Shown here one piece after another: positions 47,501 through 59,396 of a DNA stretch of 64,000 nucleotides. The stretch is from positions 28,802,673 to 28,866,672 of the forward strand of contig OZ037766.1 of NCBI GenBank assembly GCA_964035545.1. The letters run 5' to 3'. This stretch comes from Bugula neritina (lineage: Eukaryota > Bryozoa > Gymnolaemata > Cheilostomatida > Bugulidae). Below the pieces are notes generated by a model. That model was not told the origin of the DNA, made no database searches, and saw nothing but the letters and a program-made list of their open reading frames with translations. The number at the start of each line of letters is the position of its first letter. Positions within the stretch are counted from its first letter, which is position 1. The translations under genes were made by a program, and so were the position numbers.

Positions 47501-48700
47501 ATCTATGCTACAATAAAGTACTGCACACACACGGATTCTACTCTCTCTTTTGTCTCTTCTATAACAAGGAGTTATGTTCTCTGCCTGATTTCATTCTATA
47601 ACCCACAAACTACTACAATATATAATTGTGCAAACTAATTTGAATAATAAATATTTAAGCCGTCCAAATTTTTGGTTTGTGCGTTTTTGTGATTAGTGAA
47701 AGCTATATTTCTAGGCTGAATTTAATTTTAAAAAAACTGTATAAAGATTTTTTAATCCTTTGAAACTTTTAAATTGGTTAAATTAAACCAACAATAAGCG
47801 ATTAAAATAAACTAGCAGAAATACTTTTTAAACTTTAGTACTAAATCAACTCTACCCAATAGCAGCCCCACGTTATTTTTTAAATCAAGCACTGCACAGC
47901 GTATAGGCCTACTCTGGTACAATTCAGCTTGAATACGGCAATGTGTGAACAGGGGAATATTTACTGTTATGAAGTACGGCACGGTAAGTGTGAATGAGGA
48001 GTAAGCATCACTAAGCGATCCATCCACAATATCATTTATACGTTTTGTTGCCCCTAAAAATTGATTTGTTGCTGACATGCAACTGACTGTATATGTTACT
48101 CTAGACCAGCACAAGGCTGTGCATATATAATAAGACAATCTTGCGCCAGCTCCACATTGTCTAGCAGTAAGCTGACTTAGTATAGTAGATCTGACTTTTG
48201 TAGGTATTTTTCTTACTCATGTAACGTTTTTACTCTTATATATTTTTGGCATTTCATTAATAATTTGGCATTCGATAAATACTAGATTGTATCATACTCG
48301 TACTGTTGTATAATCACACGTACCAGATCAGTTTATGCTCCAATCTAAATAACCCACACACATTGTGAACTAACGGCATAAATTCACAACAATAATCTAA
48401 TAAAATTTTGACTATAAAAAAGAACTTGATAAACTAAAACTGCAGTGCAATTTTAAAAATCAATATACTGTTCTTTAAATTTTATTTTCAGGTTACCTAA
48501 TGCCTGAGCATCATACTCATGCCCATGCAGCTACATACGAGTGTGTAGATCAGTATCCTGAGTACATAACAGGACTGAGTGGTAATACAAATGGAGCTCT
48601 GTTCTATTTCATCAGAACTAGTTGTACAGATGGAACTACCGGACATTGTCCACCATATGATGCATACAGACAGCTCACTTGTGTTGTTTGCTCTAAATAA
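36670..48700 (+). CDS. Short-chain collagen C4-like protein, gene 4
   Basis: Seven exons spread over 12 kb: 36670-36990, 37264-37354, 38665-38826, 39364-39579, 40304-40501, 46406-46681 and 48492-48700, giving 490 residues, the longest of the array. Signal peptide, coiled coil (REELKEEL, plus a duplicated LELQQQE unit near residue 80), pre-helix Cys, 55 uninterrupted Gly-X-Y triplets (18+24+13), then the C4 domain with ten Cys. Splice sites and frames are intact in spite of a 5.9-kb intron 5 (nested DNA transposons) and a 1.8-kb intron 6 (insertion with a solo LTR). Intron 2 holds a 660-bp triplet tract. One residue is lost in the last exon relative to genes 1 and 2 (TSCTDGTTG), shared with gene 5. 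Poly(A) signal candidate at 48823-48828. Whether the long introns lower expression cannot be judged here. Confidence 0.87.
37749..37922. repeat. Fold-back module in gene 4 intron 2
   Basis: Same nested inverted repeats as 24942-25116; the inner perfect 16-bp stem is at 37784-37799 with 37808-37823. Confidence 0.75.
37930..38590. repeat. 660-bp GCT/ACT trinucleotide tract, gene 4 intron 2
   Basis: Long pure (GCT)n blocks (about 38064-38105 and 38211-38275) alternate with (ACT)n blocks (about 38276-38387 and 38470-38521). It is the largest of the five homologous tracts. It lies in the intron just before exon 3, so poly-Ala, poly-Leu and poly-Ser frames over it are artefacts. Confidence 0.95.
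40903..41001. repeat. Nine perfect 11-bp tandem repeats
   Basis: GATGTCAATAG is repeated nine times head to tail without a mismatch, followed by a degenerate GAAGTCAATGAG. It lies inside the outer transposon. The units have no spacers, so this is not a CRISPR array. Confidence 0.97.
41067..41527. repeat. 461-bp hairpin with 229-bp arms
   Basis: The arms appear perfectly complementary around a 3-base loop (TCT at 41296-41298). The right arm is the true left terminus of the transposase element at 41299-46154; the left arm is an extra inverted copy of the same end. A third copy at the far right terminus (about 45927-46154) differs slightly (for example GCATTTTGC for GCATATTGC). Confidence 0.9.
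42404..43049 (-). pseudogene. Decayed DDE_Tnp_4-type transposase (Harbinger/IS4EU-like)
   Basis: The frame from 43049 to 42477 contains blocks typical of this family: IIDCTEIFI (first catalytic Asp, about 42837), [42 protein letters not shown] one-base deletion near 42620 breaks the second catalytic block (normally GDVVxADRGF), and further shifts and stops follow. The family's last block (RIHVERAI type) is recognisable near 42450, but its Glu position reads Val. It cannot make an active enzyme. An upstream Ser/Thr/Gln-rich frame at 44111-44332 on the same strand may be a remnant of an N-terminal exon. Such transposases cut and paste DNA in the nucleus. Confidence 0.75.
45200..45888. mobile_element. 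piggyBac-type MITE, 689 bp
   Basis: It is flanked by TTAA on both sides (45196-45199 and 45889-45892). It begins CCCTTACGCTATCAA and ends in the inverted counterpart TTGATCGCGAAAGGG. TTAA duplication and CCC-start termini are the piggyBac hallmark. The other arm of the host transposon has one TTAA at 41561-41564 and no insert, a natural empty site. There is no coding capacity. Confidence 0.9.
46800..48400. other. Unclassified insertion in gene 4 intron 6
   Basis: Compared with the roughly 200-bp intron 6 of genes 1, 2 and 5, gene 4 carries about 1.6 kb extra. Apart from the solo LTR at 47106-47617, the sequence has inverted segments around GTTCACA motifs (near 46853 and 47946), hinting at a MITE, but the ends were not resolved. 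The open frame 47812-48138 (-) has no recognisable domain. Confidence 0.55.
47106..47617 (+). mobile_element. Solo LTR, 512 bp
   Basis: It starts TGTAGTAGATATT and ends CAAACTACTACA, with a 4-bp target duplication ATAT (47102-47105 and 47618-47621). In LTR order it has a TATA box (GTATATAAGG, about 47440-47448), then AATAAA at 47512-47517. Upstream of the TATA box, 47320-47410 holds clustered TGTCGG/CCGACA motifs. Orientation is inferred from TATA and poly(A) order. It is unrelated to the other two LTR families here. Confidence 0.85.
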
Positions 48701-51093
48701 TTTGCTTTAAAGAAACTTAAATCTGCAACTGCTTGAGCTATATGATATTTTTTAACCTAAAATAACATGATGTGCTTTACTGACCCAAAATTACTATTTG
48801 TAATATATAAACAGAAATATTTAATAAAAGTATTTTCTAAATACACTAACAATTAATGAAAATTCAGGTCACTAATTTCTATGAAATATATATTGACCAG
48901 GTAAATGGAAAAAGTATACATCTGAAAAATTAGTTTAATGACTCAAAAAAGCTCCTATACTTCTGCAAACTAAATGAACAATTCTTCATAATGTAGACAG
49001 TGCAGCGCATGTGTGTGCTAAGTGATGTCAAAAAACGATCTCTCTGAATTATTTACTTTAGACTTTTGAGCTTTGATTGTTTGGCTGGCTTCAAATTTAA
49101 AAACTGTCAAAGATAATGTCTTTTGTTGCCAGTCTTGCTTTTTATCACTTCAAAAAACCTGCAACATTTCTGCATTATATAGCCAGCCGGGTTCAGTGAA
49201 TTGCTAGGCTCTTAATCAACCAAATGTAAGATATAATAACTATATTTGAGTGGTGCTTTTATTGTTGGCTAGAACTGAAAGTTGGTAAACCAAGAACTAA
49301 AAATGTTTTTTCGTGATTGCATTTAGTGACAAGTAGTAGCTATAGTTAAAGATTGCAGACACTGGTACTTCTAAATTTGTCCAGGTACATATAATAAATA
49401 CTTCACTCAATATTATTGTCCTTAATCAAAAAATCTACTTGCTTCAACTACATGCCCTCCTAGTGAAAATATTTATTTTTAAAGAGTTCCACTTCGAACA
49501 GCTTTCTACTTGAGTCATTGACCAGCTGTTTAAAATTCACATTACTTAATGCTGGCTGTATTAGAACTCCCTGAATTCAGTTTTCAAAAATGTTTTATGT
49601 GTCACCTAACACAGATTAGCCAAACGAACCAAAATCATGAGAGACGTAGTCTCAGCAAAAAATTTAATATATAATTTATGCTTTAAGGCTCAGTATTTTA
49701 GTTGAACATATTATGAAATAAAAATTGAAGACATAAAAGCAAAGCATACTTAAACTCAATAAGCTAATATAAAAGAATAAAGTATCTCTATTATTCTGTC
49801 AATAAACTTGTACTCAAAACCGATGATTAAATCAGATAACATGCAATTGAATAATATGTTTCTACTCTGAGAAGAAAAACTATTTGCATTAACTACAATG
49901 TATTTTTATATGTAAAAAGTTACTTCCAAAGACAAAGTAAAATGAAAAGCATACTTGAAATAAATATGCATGCATTTATATAAGAAGAATACCTGGAGTT
50001 CGTTTGCATGAGTTTATTTAAAAGAATAAAATATTTCCATTATTCTGATATTAAACTGATGATTAAATCAGATAACACTGAATGTGACTGAATATTGATG
50101 AGTATTAGTTATTCTATGAGCTGATATGAACCAGGAACTTCCTTCTTAAGCTGAATACCTCAATATACAGTCTAATAGAAACACCTGGATGTTATAAATG
50201 TTCTACACTGTCATTATGTAAAATCTACAAACATAATAATGGTGATGTGAACTAAGAACTTTGTTCTTTAACTAAAATGGAATGTTGAGTATATGAAAGT
50301 CACATTAAAGTGTTCTCCACACTGAGACATGTAATATTGTACAACAAAACTTTGAGTATATTTTACACCTATTCATGGTACAGAGTCTAGGGTTGAACAT
50401 AGAATCTAGGGCTACTTCTGATTATCTTAATCAAGAAAAAAGGCAGGACTAGTCAGTTGCAAAAGTCAATAAAATCGTTAGTGATAGAAGTAAACAATAC
50501 TAATGTAGGGATAGTAAACAATACTAATGTATTAATAGTGAACAATGACAATGTATTGATAGTAAACAACGACAATATAGTGATAGTAAACAATAACAAT
50601 ATAGTGATAGTAAACAATGACAATATAGTGATAGTAAACAATAACAATATAGTGATAGTAAACAATAATAAATTAGTGATAGTAAACAACAACAATGTAG
50701 CGATAGTAAACAAAAACAGTGTAGTGATAGTAAACAATAATAATTTAGTGATAGTAAACAACAACAATGTAGTGATAGTAAACGATATAATTTAATTTAG
50801 TTATAATAAATAATGTGATATAGTGATAATAAAGAATCATTTAGGCTCTTTGCTGGTAAAAACTTCTGAAAAGCTTTTTAATAGCCTATAAGCTGCCATA
50901 ATTTTAATGATGTACTGCAATGCTGAAATATGATTTAGTATTAATTAAAGTTGATAAAAAGAAAAAAGACATATAGCTTTGCAACAATATGAACCAGTAC
51001 AAAACCAAACGGCAATAAAATGTATAGTATATAGTGATGTAACAAAGGAAGTATTTGTATTTTATGAACAAACTGAATAGAGTGATTGGAAAG
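48701..51093. other. Spacer between genes 4 and 5 with 24-bp minisatellite
   Basis: This is homologous to the spacers after genes 2 and 5. About 50480-50830 is a well-preserved array of 24-bp units (GATAGTAAACAATAACAA core), roughly a dozen copies. Its eight-residue periodic open frames on both strands (50453-50795) follow from a unit length divisible by three. No gene seen. Confidence 0.8.
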
Positions 51094-51145
51094 ATGTGAC
51101 ACGATCATTGGCTCCTTATGAATATAAAAGTTGTATAAACTCTGT
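51094..51145 (+). promoter_or_regulatory. Core promoter of collagen gene 5
   Basis: TGTGACACGATCATTGGCTC and TATAAAA at 51123-51129, 157 bp before the ATG. The 5' leader (GAGTCAGAGGGCTTTACTAA and GTTGAGAGAACGCAAAG) is shared with gene 1, marking 1 and 5 as a pair. Confidence 0.65.
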
Positions 51146-51279
51146 TCATAATCATAGTATGCCAGAGGTGAGTCAGAGGGCTTTACTAACCGAGATCCCA
51201 AGAAGAAAGTGTTATTGACAGTTTTAATGTGTCCTTGTGACCTGAGTTTGTAAAAGCATATAGTTGAGAGAACGCAAAG

Positions 51280-54200
51280 ATGCGTGTTCCAGTAGTAACT
51301 TTGGTCACACTCTATTCTCTGATTGGATACTCAGCTGGTGTTGGAAGTTATGATGTAGAAGGTGTTAGAGAGTTGCTGGCAGAGCTAAGAGAAGAGCTAA
51401 AAGAAGAACTGACGGTTATTCTAAAGCAACAGAATGAAACACATCAGCAAGAAATTACAGTTCTACGGCAACAGGTTGAAGCCTTACAGCTAAAAGATAA
51501 ATCTGTACTGCAAGAATTAGAGCTTCAACAGCAAGAATTAGAGCTTCAACAGAAAACTAATGTAGAACTTCAAGAAACAGTTTACTCCTTACTAAAAGCT
51601 GTAAGTTAGAAATATACATGCAACTATAAACAGAGCAAAACAATTTTTTTTAACACATACTCGCTGTAGCTGTTGGTTCAAATTAAAATCAAAAGCTTTA
51701 AAGCTAAAAATTGTTTGAGTTTGCTATATGTGAAGAGCTGCATACAATAATTTAATAATTGAATGTTTGAAAGTTGTTAATAGCTCTGGTATGTTACTCA
51801 TTGTTATTAACTTATATTTTAAGTTGCTCACTGGGGAGTTGCCTAAAGCAGAAAACTTTAGAGAAACAGATAAGGAAAAGTTCCCGAGTATGCTGGAACA
51901 GATCTGCATTTTTGGTGAGCAGTTAACTTTAATTATAAATACAACAATTCAATTTTGACTAAGATAAGTTATACTGTGGATATATTTCAGAAGTCTAAAT
52001 GTACCAACCATTGTTGTTATGTTTATATGAGATTGAATTTGCAAGCAATTAGTTATGGCTTCTCCCAATATTGCAATATCAACCATGCATAACTTTAATG
52101 AAATTTAAGTCTGGCATGCTTTACAATTTATCTTTTTCTGTTGCATGTTATTGCAGTCTAACTATGCACTTTAAAATAGCCAAGTTCTAAAAATAGTTAC
52201 ACCCTGCTTTTTCTGTAGAAAATATGTTTTCCATTGTTGTCATGATACACTGTAAGCTGAGGGATGTTATGAATTACAATTAAACATACACCTCTATAGT
52301 GTAAAATAAAAAAAGATAACAATCAGAAGATTTAATAAGTGTTGAAGTAGCTACTACTGCAGTATAGTAGTTACTTTACCAGCACTAGTAGTAGTGGTAA
52401 CACTAGTAGTAGTGATGGTAATGACGATATTGGTAGTAGTCACCGACACTCAATAAACAACCTGCTTGTTATCTTTTTTATTTACATGCTATCACTACTA
52501 CCACTGTACTGCCACTGCCACCACTACTACCGCTACCATCACTAATAATGCTACCGCTGCTACTACTAGTATATCACTACTATACTACTATACTGCTACT
52601 ACTACTACTGCTACTACTACTACTGCTACTACTACTACTGCTACTACTACTACTGCTACTACTACTACTGCTACTACTACTACTGCTACTACTACTACTG
52701 CTGCTACTACTACTGCTACTACTACTACTACTACTGCTACAGCTACCGCTAACGATACTGCTACTGCTGCTAGCGCTAACGATACTGCTACTGCTGCTAG
52801 CGCTATATACTGCTACTGATTTTGTTGCTGCTGAGTGTTATACAGCTACTTAATCTATAGTTCAAAAAGTTGACCAGTTAAAACACTTGATCAGGTGTTC
52901 GGGGCATTGATGGGAAAGATGGAAAAGATGGAAAAGATGGAAGTGATGGGATAAATGGAAGAGATGGGAGAGATGGTAGTGATGGTAGAGATGGAAGAGA
53001 TGGAAGTGATGGAAAAGATGGGGCAGCTGGTTTAAATGGCAGTGATGGTAAGACATAAAAAAACCAAAGCTATTTTCTGCATTTACTATAATATAATAAT
53101 AATTATTAAATTTATAGTGCATGTGTGCATATAATATGTCAATAAATTGTTACAATTAGTGTATCTTTAAAAAATTATTAGGTGCTATAGTTATAATTTA
53201 AAAAGTAATTACCCAATTCTCATCACTGACAGTATTCTGCTAATTTGACAACTGCAGCGAAAAGTTTTTGCCTTACTTTAAAGAAATGAAAGTTTCACTC
53301 ATTTGAAAAGAAGTTACATAAAATTAGGAATTAAATAAAATAATGCACAAAGATTTTTTCCAAAAGTAATTTTTTACTGAATATTTATGCATATAGAAGT
53401 TTACTCTGTACTACTATTTGAGTTCATTATAAGTTTTTGCAATCGTAGCTGTCTACAATAATTTCAATATGCTAAAAAACTCATCCAAGTAGTTAGCTTA
53501 GCATTTAATAAATGACAATGTTTTACCAATGCAAAGCAAAGACTAAATAGTTTTGAAAAAAAAGAATTGACATGAAATTTTGCTACAGGCAGAGATGGAG
53601 CAACAGGTGCTCTTGGACCAAAAGGAGAGCCAGGAGCTGTTGGAAACGCTGGGAGAGATGGCTTACCAGGTGCTCATGGACCTAAAGGAGACAAAGGTTC
53701 ACTAGGTTTAGCTGGAATTGATGGTGAAAAGGGGGAAACTGGTGCTAAAGGAGTGCAGGGTGCTGTTGGAGTAAAAGGTATAAAAAAGAGAGAGTTTTGG
53801 GTGCCACAGGTTTAACCATATAGTAGTCAGCTGGATATACTTGCCTTTTAAAACTACTCTATCTGCAGGCAAATTATTTGGGTGCGTATGTCCTTATAAT
53901 TATCCAAAGCGTATTACACTGACCTTCAATGCCTATAGCTTTAGGTCGAAGTTATGCTAACTTTTAGATATAACTATGTTTAACAATGCAGGTTAGTAGC
54001 TTGCAGATAATTTTAGAAGTATTTACAAAAATCAGCAACGTATACCAATTGCTATAACTATTCATATTTGAATTTAATAAAAAATACTAAAGTCACCACA
54101 ATTATTTATAAATTCCCTACTAACCCATAAGTTTTAAAACTTATTAGTGTAAACACAGTAGGTACTGTAGCAAAAACCTGTTTAGGTTGCCCTCTTTTCT

Positions 54201-55561
54201 GTCTATTTAATATCCTTGTTTTAGCGCTTAAATTTATTTATGGCCAATATCAGAGGCTTATATTTAAATTAAATTGCTGTAGCTGGAGTTGTGATTCTTG
54301 TCACTTTAACATAATTTTTTCAAATAGAGCATATTATAGGGAAAGCGCTTGTGCAACAAATCCAAAATGGCCAACAGGTCTTGCAGCTAAATTATAGATA
54401 AGGGAGGCTAATTAAAGTACACTAACAAAGTTAATGAAAGATTATATTTGAAAAATTCCAGTGTGCCATTATATTACATAATGTTCAAGTTTCATCTTAC
54501 AGGGTTGAAAGGAAATCAGGGATTTAAAGGGTCTCAAGGAGTGAAAGGAGAAAAAGGAAACACTGGTAACACAGGAGCAACTGGTCTAAGAGGAGCAACT
54601 GGTACTCGTGGAGTGCCAGGAACTAATTTTGAAGGAGGTGCTGTGTACACCAGATGGGGGAGGACTAGTTGCAGTGCTGGCTCAACAAGACTTTACAAAG
54701 GTGCGCTATTCATAACATAATTTATGTTTAGACTGCAAAGCATATTTTAACAAATTTATAGCTGCTTGGTAAAAAAGCACAGCTTCAGTTGATGCAGTTA
54801 TCCATTATATATAGTATATTAGAGTATAAATCTATATTATTATATCAAATCTATTTGCTATCACAGGGTTTGCTGGAGGATCACATTGGACCCACAGTGG
54901 TGGTGGAGTGAACTATCAGTGTATGCCAACTGATCCACAGTATAACAGAGCATACACTGGATCTGTTGATGGCTCTTCAATTTACGGAACAGAATATCAA
55001 TCTTATAGTTATGGAATATTTCCTAGTTCAGCTTATGACCAGAATGTACCATGTGCCAGATGTTATACAGAGAACAGACCAGCTCTTATGATGATTCCAG
55101 CTAAGAGATCTTGTCCTACTGGGTGGACACAGGAGTATGAAGGTAATTTATAACATAAACACAACCTCTTTAAAATGCAGTTCTTAATTGTTACTATAAA
55201 AATGGCATTTTCTTCAATTGTTTTGTAGTGATATAAGATCTAATAAACTTTTCTTTTTAAAATCCAATAAACTTTAAAGAATGAAAAATACTTAATAAAC
55301 TAAAAGTTTAATTTTAAAAATCAATATGCTTGTCTTCAAATTTAATTTTCAGGTTACCTAATGGCTGAGCGTCATAATCATGCCCGCGCAGCTACATATG
55401 AGTGTGTAGATCAGTATCCTGAGTACATAACAGGAATGAGTGGCAATACAAATGGAGCTCTGTTTTATTTCATCAGAACTAGTTGTACAGATGGAACTAC
55501 TGGACATTGTCCACCATATGATGACAAGAGGCAGCTTACTTGTGTAGTTTGCTCTAAATAA
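51280..55561 (+). CDS. Short-chain collagen C4-like protein, gene 5
   Basis: Seven exons: 51280-51600, 51824-51914, 52895-53047, 53589-53777, 54503-54700, 54867-55142 and 55353-55561, giving 478 residues. Signal peptide (with TLYSLIGYSA where the others have [10 protein letters not shown]), coiled coil with REELKEEL and the duplicated LELQQQE unit also in gene 4, pre-helix Cys, 51 Gly-X-Y triplets (17+21+13), then the ten-Cys C4 domain ending TCVVCSK. Exon 4 lacks the three triplets GSPGAPGLK present at its start in genes 2 and 4. The promoter and leader group it with gene 1, the coding repeats with gene 4, which suggests exchange between copies. Expected to be a secreted, disulfide-linked matrix collagen. 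Poly(A) candidate AATAAA at 55784-55789. Confidence 0.88.
52490..52815. repeat. ACT/GCT trinucleotide tract, gene 5 intron 2
   Basis: Regular 15-bp higher-order units (GCT followed by four ACT) occur about seven times at 52600-52690, among other triplets. It is preceded by a decayed fold-back module (52310-52483; inner stem 52341-52380 with mismatches). Confidence 0.92.
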
Positions 55562-57179
55562 ACAAATTGGTAATGATGAGAATGTAATAGTTTTCATAAC
55601 AGTAAATAAGTATTATAAACAATTTGTTTCGATGAAATTTCTATCTAAAATTGCTTGAACTAAGTATAATATTTTTCTAACCTAAGATAACATAATGTGC
55701 TTTACTGACCTAAAATCCTAAAATTACTAATTGTAATATATAAGCAAAAATCTTTAATGAAAATATGTTCTAAATACACTAACAATAAAAACCCATGTCA
55801 TTGATTTCTATTGATCAAGTAAAAGGAAAGAGTATATATATGAAACATTAGTTTAATAATTATCAATAAAGTTCCCATACTTCTGCAAACTAAATGAATA
55901 ATCCTTCATACTGTAAACATGCATGTGATAAGTGATGTCAAAGAAAGGGGTCTCCCTGAATTATTTATTTTAGACTTTCAAGCTTTGATTGCTAGGCTGG
56001 TGTTTCAAATTTAAAAAGTGTCAAAAAGAATGTCTTTTGTAACCACTTTTACTTTTTTATCACTTCAAAAAACCTGCATAATTTCTGTATAGCCAGGGGG
56101 GTTCAGTGAATTGCTAGGCTTTTAATCAACCAAATGTAATGGCTTTATATATCTCTATTTGGGTGGTGCTTTCATTGTTGTATAGAACTGAAAGTTGGTA
56201 AACTAATAACTAAAAATGTCTTTTCTTGATTGTATTTTTAATCTAAAATGCTTTTGCTTCAACTGCATGTTCGTCTAGTGCTAATACTTATTTTTAAAAA
56301 CTTCAACTTCAAAAAGCTTCCTATACTTGAAACTGTGAGCTGTAGTTTAAAGTTCACATTTCTTGGTGTTGGCTGTATTCGAAATCCCTGAATTCAGTTT
56401 TCAAAATGTTATATGTATAACCTAACACAGAACAGCAAAAAAAATATAATACAAACATAAGAGCAGTAGCCTCAACAAAAAAATTAATAAAATAATTTAT
56501 GCTGCAACGCTCAATATTTTAGTTGAGCTATTATATGAAAAAAAGATTAATAACATCATGCAAAGCAAAGCATAACTACATGGAATCAGTGGGTTAAGAA
56601 ACAAGAATAAAATATTTGCATTATTCTGATAGTAAATTTGTACTCAGAACTGATGATTGAATCAGATAACACTGAATGTAACTACATACTGATGATTATT
56701 AGTTATTTTATGAGCTGATATGAACCAGGAACTTCCTTCTTAAACTGAATACCTCAATATACAGGCTAATAGAAACACCTGGGTACGTATCTTTTATACT
56801 TATTTTTCCATTATTGTAAGAAAAAAAAAAATCAATTTTCATGTAAGCAGACATATTATGGAATGTTGATTTTTTTCACAACAAATTTCTAGGAACCTTA
56901 CGTTTAGTAATGATAGTAAACAATAACACTGTAGTGATACTAAACAAAAGCTATTAGCGACAGTAATAAATAAGAATTTAATTAATGACGATGAGCATTA
57001 AAATGATAGTAAGCACCAAAAATGTAGTGAAAGTAAACAATAACATGGCAGTGATAGTAACTACAACAATGTAGGGATAGTGAACCACATTAATATAATG
57101 ATAGCAAACAATAACGATGTATTGATAGCAAACAATAACAATATAGTGATAGTAAGCAATAACAATGTGAGAGAGAGAC
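55562..57179. other. Spacer after gene 5, end of the collagen array
   Basis: Homologous to the spacers after genes 2 and 4, including diverged GATAGTAAACAA-type repeats at about 56905-57170. Array homology ends where the LINE fragment begins. No gene seen. Confidence 0.75.
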
Positions 57180-58346
57180 CAGTGCAAATCAACTGGTAAA
57201 AAAAAAAGGAAGGGATGAGATGAACTGCAAAGTTACAGAGATGCTGACAGAACAAAGTGAATTGAGAAATTTAACATGGGATGAGACATACCAAAAAAAT
57301 TGAAGCAGCGAAGGAGTCACTCAGGCGCAGTAGGAGGGGAATGTACATGGAGAAAGAATCATGGTGGTGGAACGAGGAAGTCCAAGAGGTAGTGAAAAAT
57401 AAGGAAGAAGCTTTCAAAGACTGGAAAAAACAAGATCTGTTGAACACAAGAAAACTTTAAAAATATTGAATAAAATCAGCAAAGGGAAGTGTGCAATAGC
57501 AAAGGAGACAGGCTATGAAGACTTGTATAAAGATTTAGAAGAAATTGGCCCAAAAGAGTTTTACAAGTTAGCAAGGACAAGGCAGAGGAGAGGGAAGGAT
57601 ATAGACTGGGTAGTGTTTACCGAAGATGAGCAAAGCAAAATAGAAAGTGAGGAAAAGGACATCAAAGAAAAATTGAAGGAATATTTTAAAACCCACTTAT
57701 TACCAAAAACAGAACACTGGAAATAACAGCAGCTGAAAAAGTACAAGGGCAGTTGAGGAAATATCACAAGAGGAAGTTACAAACCAGTTAGAAAGAATAA
57801 AACCAAATAAAGCAAAAGGATCTGATGAGCTCCCCATAGAGATGATTAAGAAACTTTAGGACACAGGTACTGCATGAATTACATGCATCCTGTTTTACAG
57901 AAGCAATGAGAAAAGGAATACCAAAAGAGTGGCAAAAAAGTAGAATCATTTCCATTTACAAACAGAAAAGTGACCCTCTCAGCTGTGGTGACTATAACCG
58001 GGGTATAAAGTTGCTCAGCCACTTTCTCAAACTTTATGAAAGAGATATCAAAGCAAGGCTAGCTATAAAGGAGTTGGTCAAGTTAAAGGACAACCAATAC
58101 GGTTTTCAAATAGGCAAATCTACTATTGAGCCAATGTTTTGCCTTCAAATTCTGCAGAAAAAATACAGAGAATTTAAGAAAGAAATGCATATGGTACTTG
58201 TTGACCTAAAGCAGGTTTATGATACCTTCCCAAGAGAGCTAATATGGCATTGTCTAAGGAAGCGCTATGTACCCAAAGCTTACATCAATATCATCAAAAA
58301 TATGTACAAAGACACAAAAACAAGAGTAGTGACAAATAACTAAGGG
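57180..58346 (+). pseudogene. Non-LTR retrotransposon fragment (LINE reverse transcriptase)
   Basis: Frames broken by shifts and stops read through a linker (WWWNEEVQE near 57362) into the N-terminal part of a LINE-type reverse transcriptase: GIPKEWQKSRIISIYKQK, DYNRGIKLLSH, NQYGFQIGKST, and VLVDLKQVYDTFPRELIW containing the first catalytic Asp (open frame 57906-58343). The fragment stops before the second catalytic block (FxDD type), so it is dead and truncated at both ends. Endonuclease and RNase H regions are missing. The family cannot be fixed from this piece. Confidence 0.85.
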
Positions 58347-59396
58347 GAAGGGGGTGGGGGTGCGGCAGCCAAGACATTGTAGCTTGAGGTTTCAACTATA
58401 TAGCACACATCTGTGTAGATTTTTACTTATCTTGAAAGTATTATATAATTTATAAAAATTATGAAAACACATAGAACAAATTTTTTTATTTAAAGATACG
58501 GACTCATGGAACTTATTTTATGTGTAACTTCACTGCCACAAAATATGTATAGAACTTTGTTTGCGTCAATGGGAATGCTTTTACCAAATTATATTAAATT
58601 ATATTTTTAATTTTACATAATGCATCATATTTTGAACATTAAATATAGCAACAATAATCTCTAACTGGAGGATTCAAGAATTTAAAAATTTAAATATTAT
58701 AAACAATGAAATAATTAGTTGAGAGCCCATTGCCTGCAACACTGAGTGCAACAATAGTTGATAACTAGTATGGATGATGAAATATTGCTTTGTTTGCTAA
58801 TATATTATCAAATTGTTATTGAAGCATGTAAGTAAAGTACACTATTTGTCTACCATAATTTATAACTATTTCAGCATTTTAGCACTAGATTTTTCAATTT
58901 AGGCTTGAGCATAATATATGTGTGACTGTTCGTTCACTGCTATTATTTATTATGCAAATAGAAAGTATCATTGTTTCTCAAAAATGTTATTACTATATTA
59001 TAGCATTGCCATTAGTTATTATCATTTATTCATTACCTAATAAGCTAGTGCATATCACTGTTGTGAAAAATATTAATATAAATTGTTATATTTGTATCTT
59101 TGCTGTTTACTTTAGCTCACTTTAATTCAATATTTTCATAAATTTTCTCAGGTAAAATATTACAAATGTAACAATTATTGCTAAAAATATAATAATATAA
59201 TATGGTAATAAAGGGAAAAGCTTTGATATTTCTTACTGCTAAAATAAGTACATAATTTTGTGTCTTTATACAGCTTGTGAGATTTAATCTGCAAACGATT
59301 GATTACTAAAGACAGCACTTCTTAACGTCTGAGAGCAAAGTTCACCGATTACTTCAAACTCTGACTCATTGAGAGAGATTTGAAGACATCATCATC
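58347..59396. other. AT-rich intergenic region before the last gene
   Basis: It begins with a short G-rich stretch (GGGGAAGGGGGTGGGGGTG) and is otherwise AT-rich. A TTTATACAG acceptor-like site at about 59265-59273 could end an intron in the 5' leader of the downstream gene. No gene or recognisable repeat seen. Confidence 0.5.

Noticed and set aside
50453-50795. Possible repeat protein on either strand
   Set aside because: Eight-residue periodicity follows from a 24-bp non-coding minisatellite; the homologous arrays in other spacers are not open.
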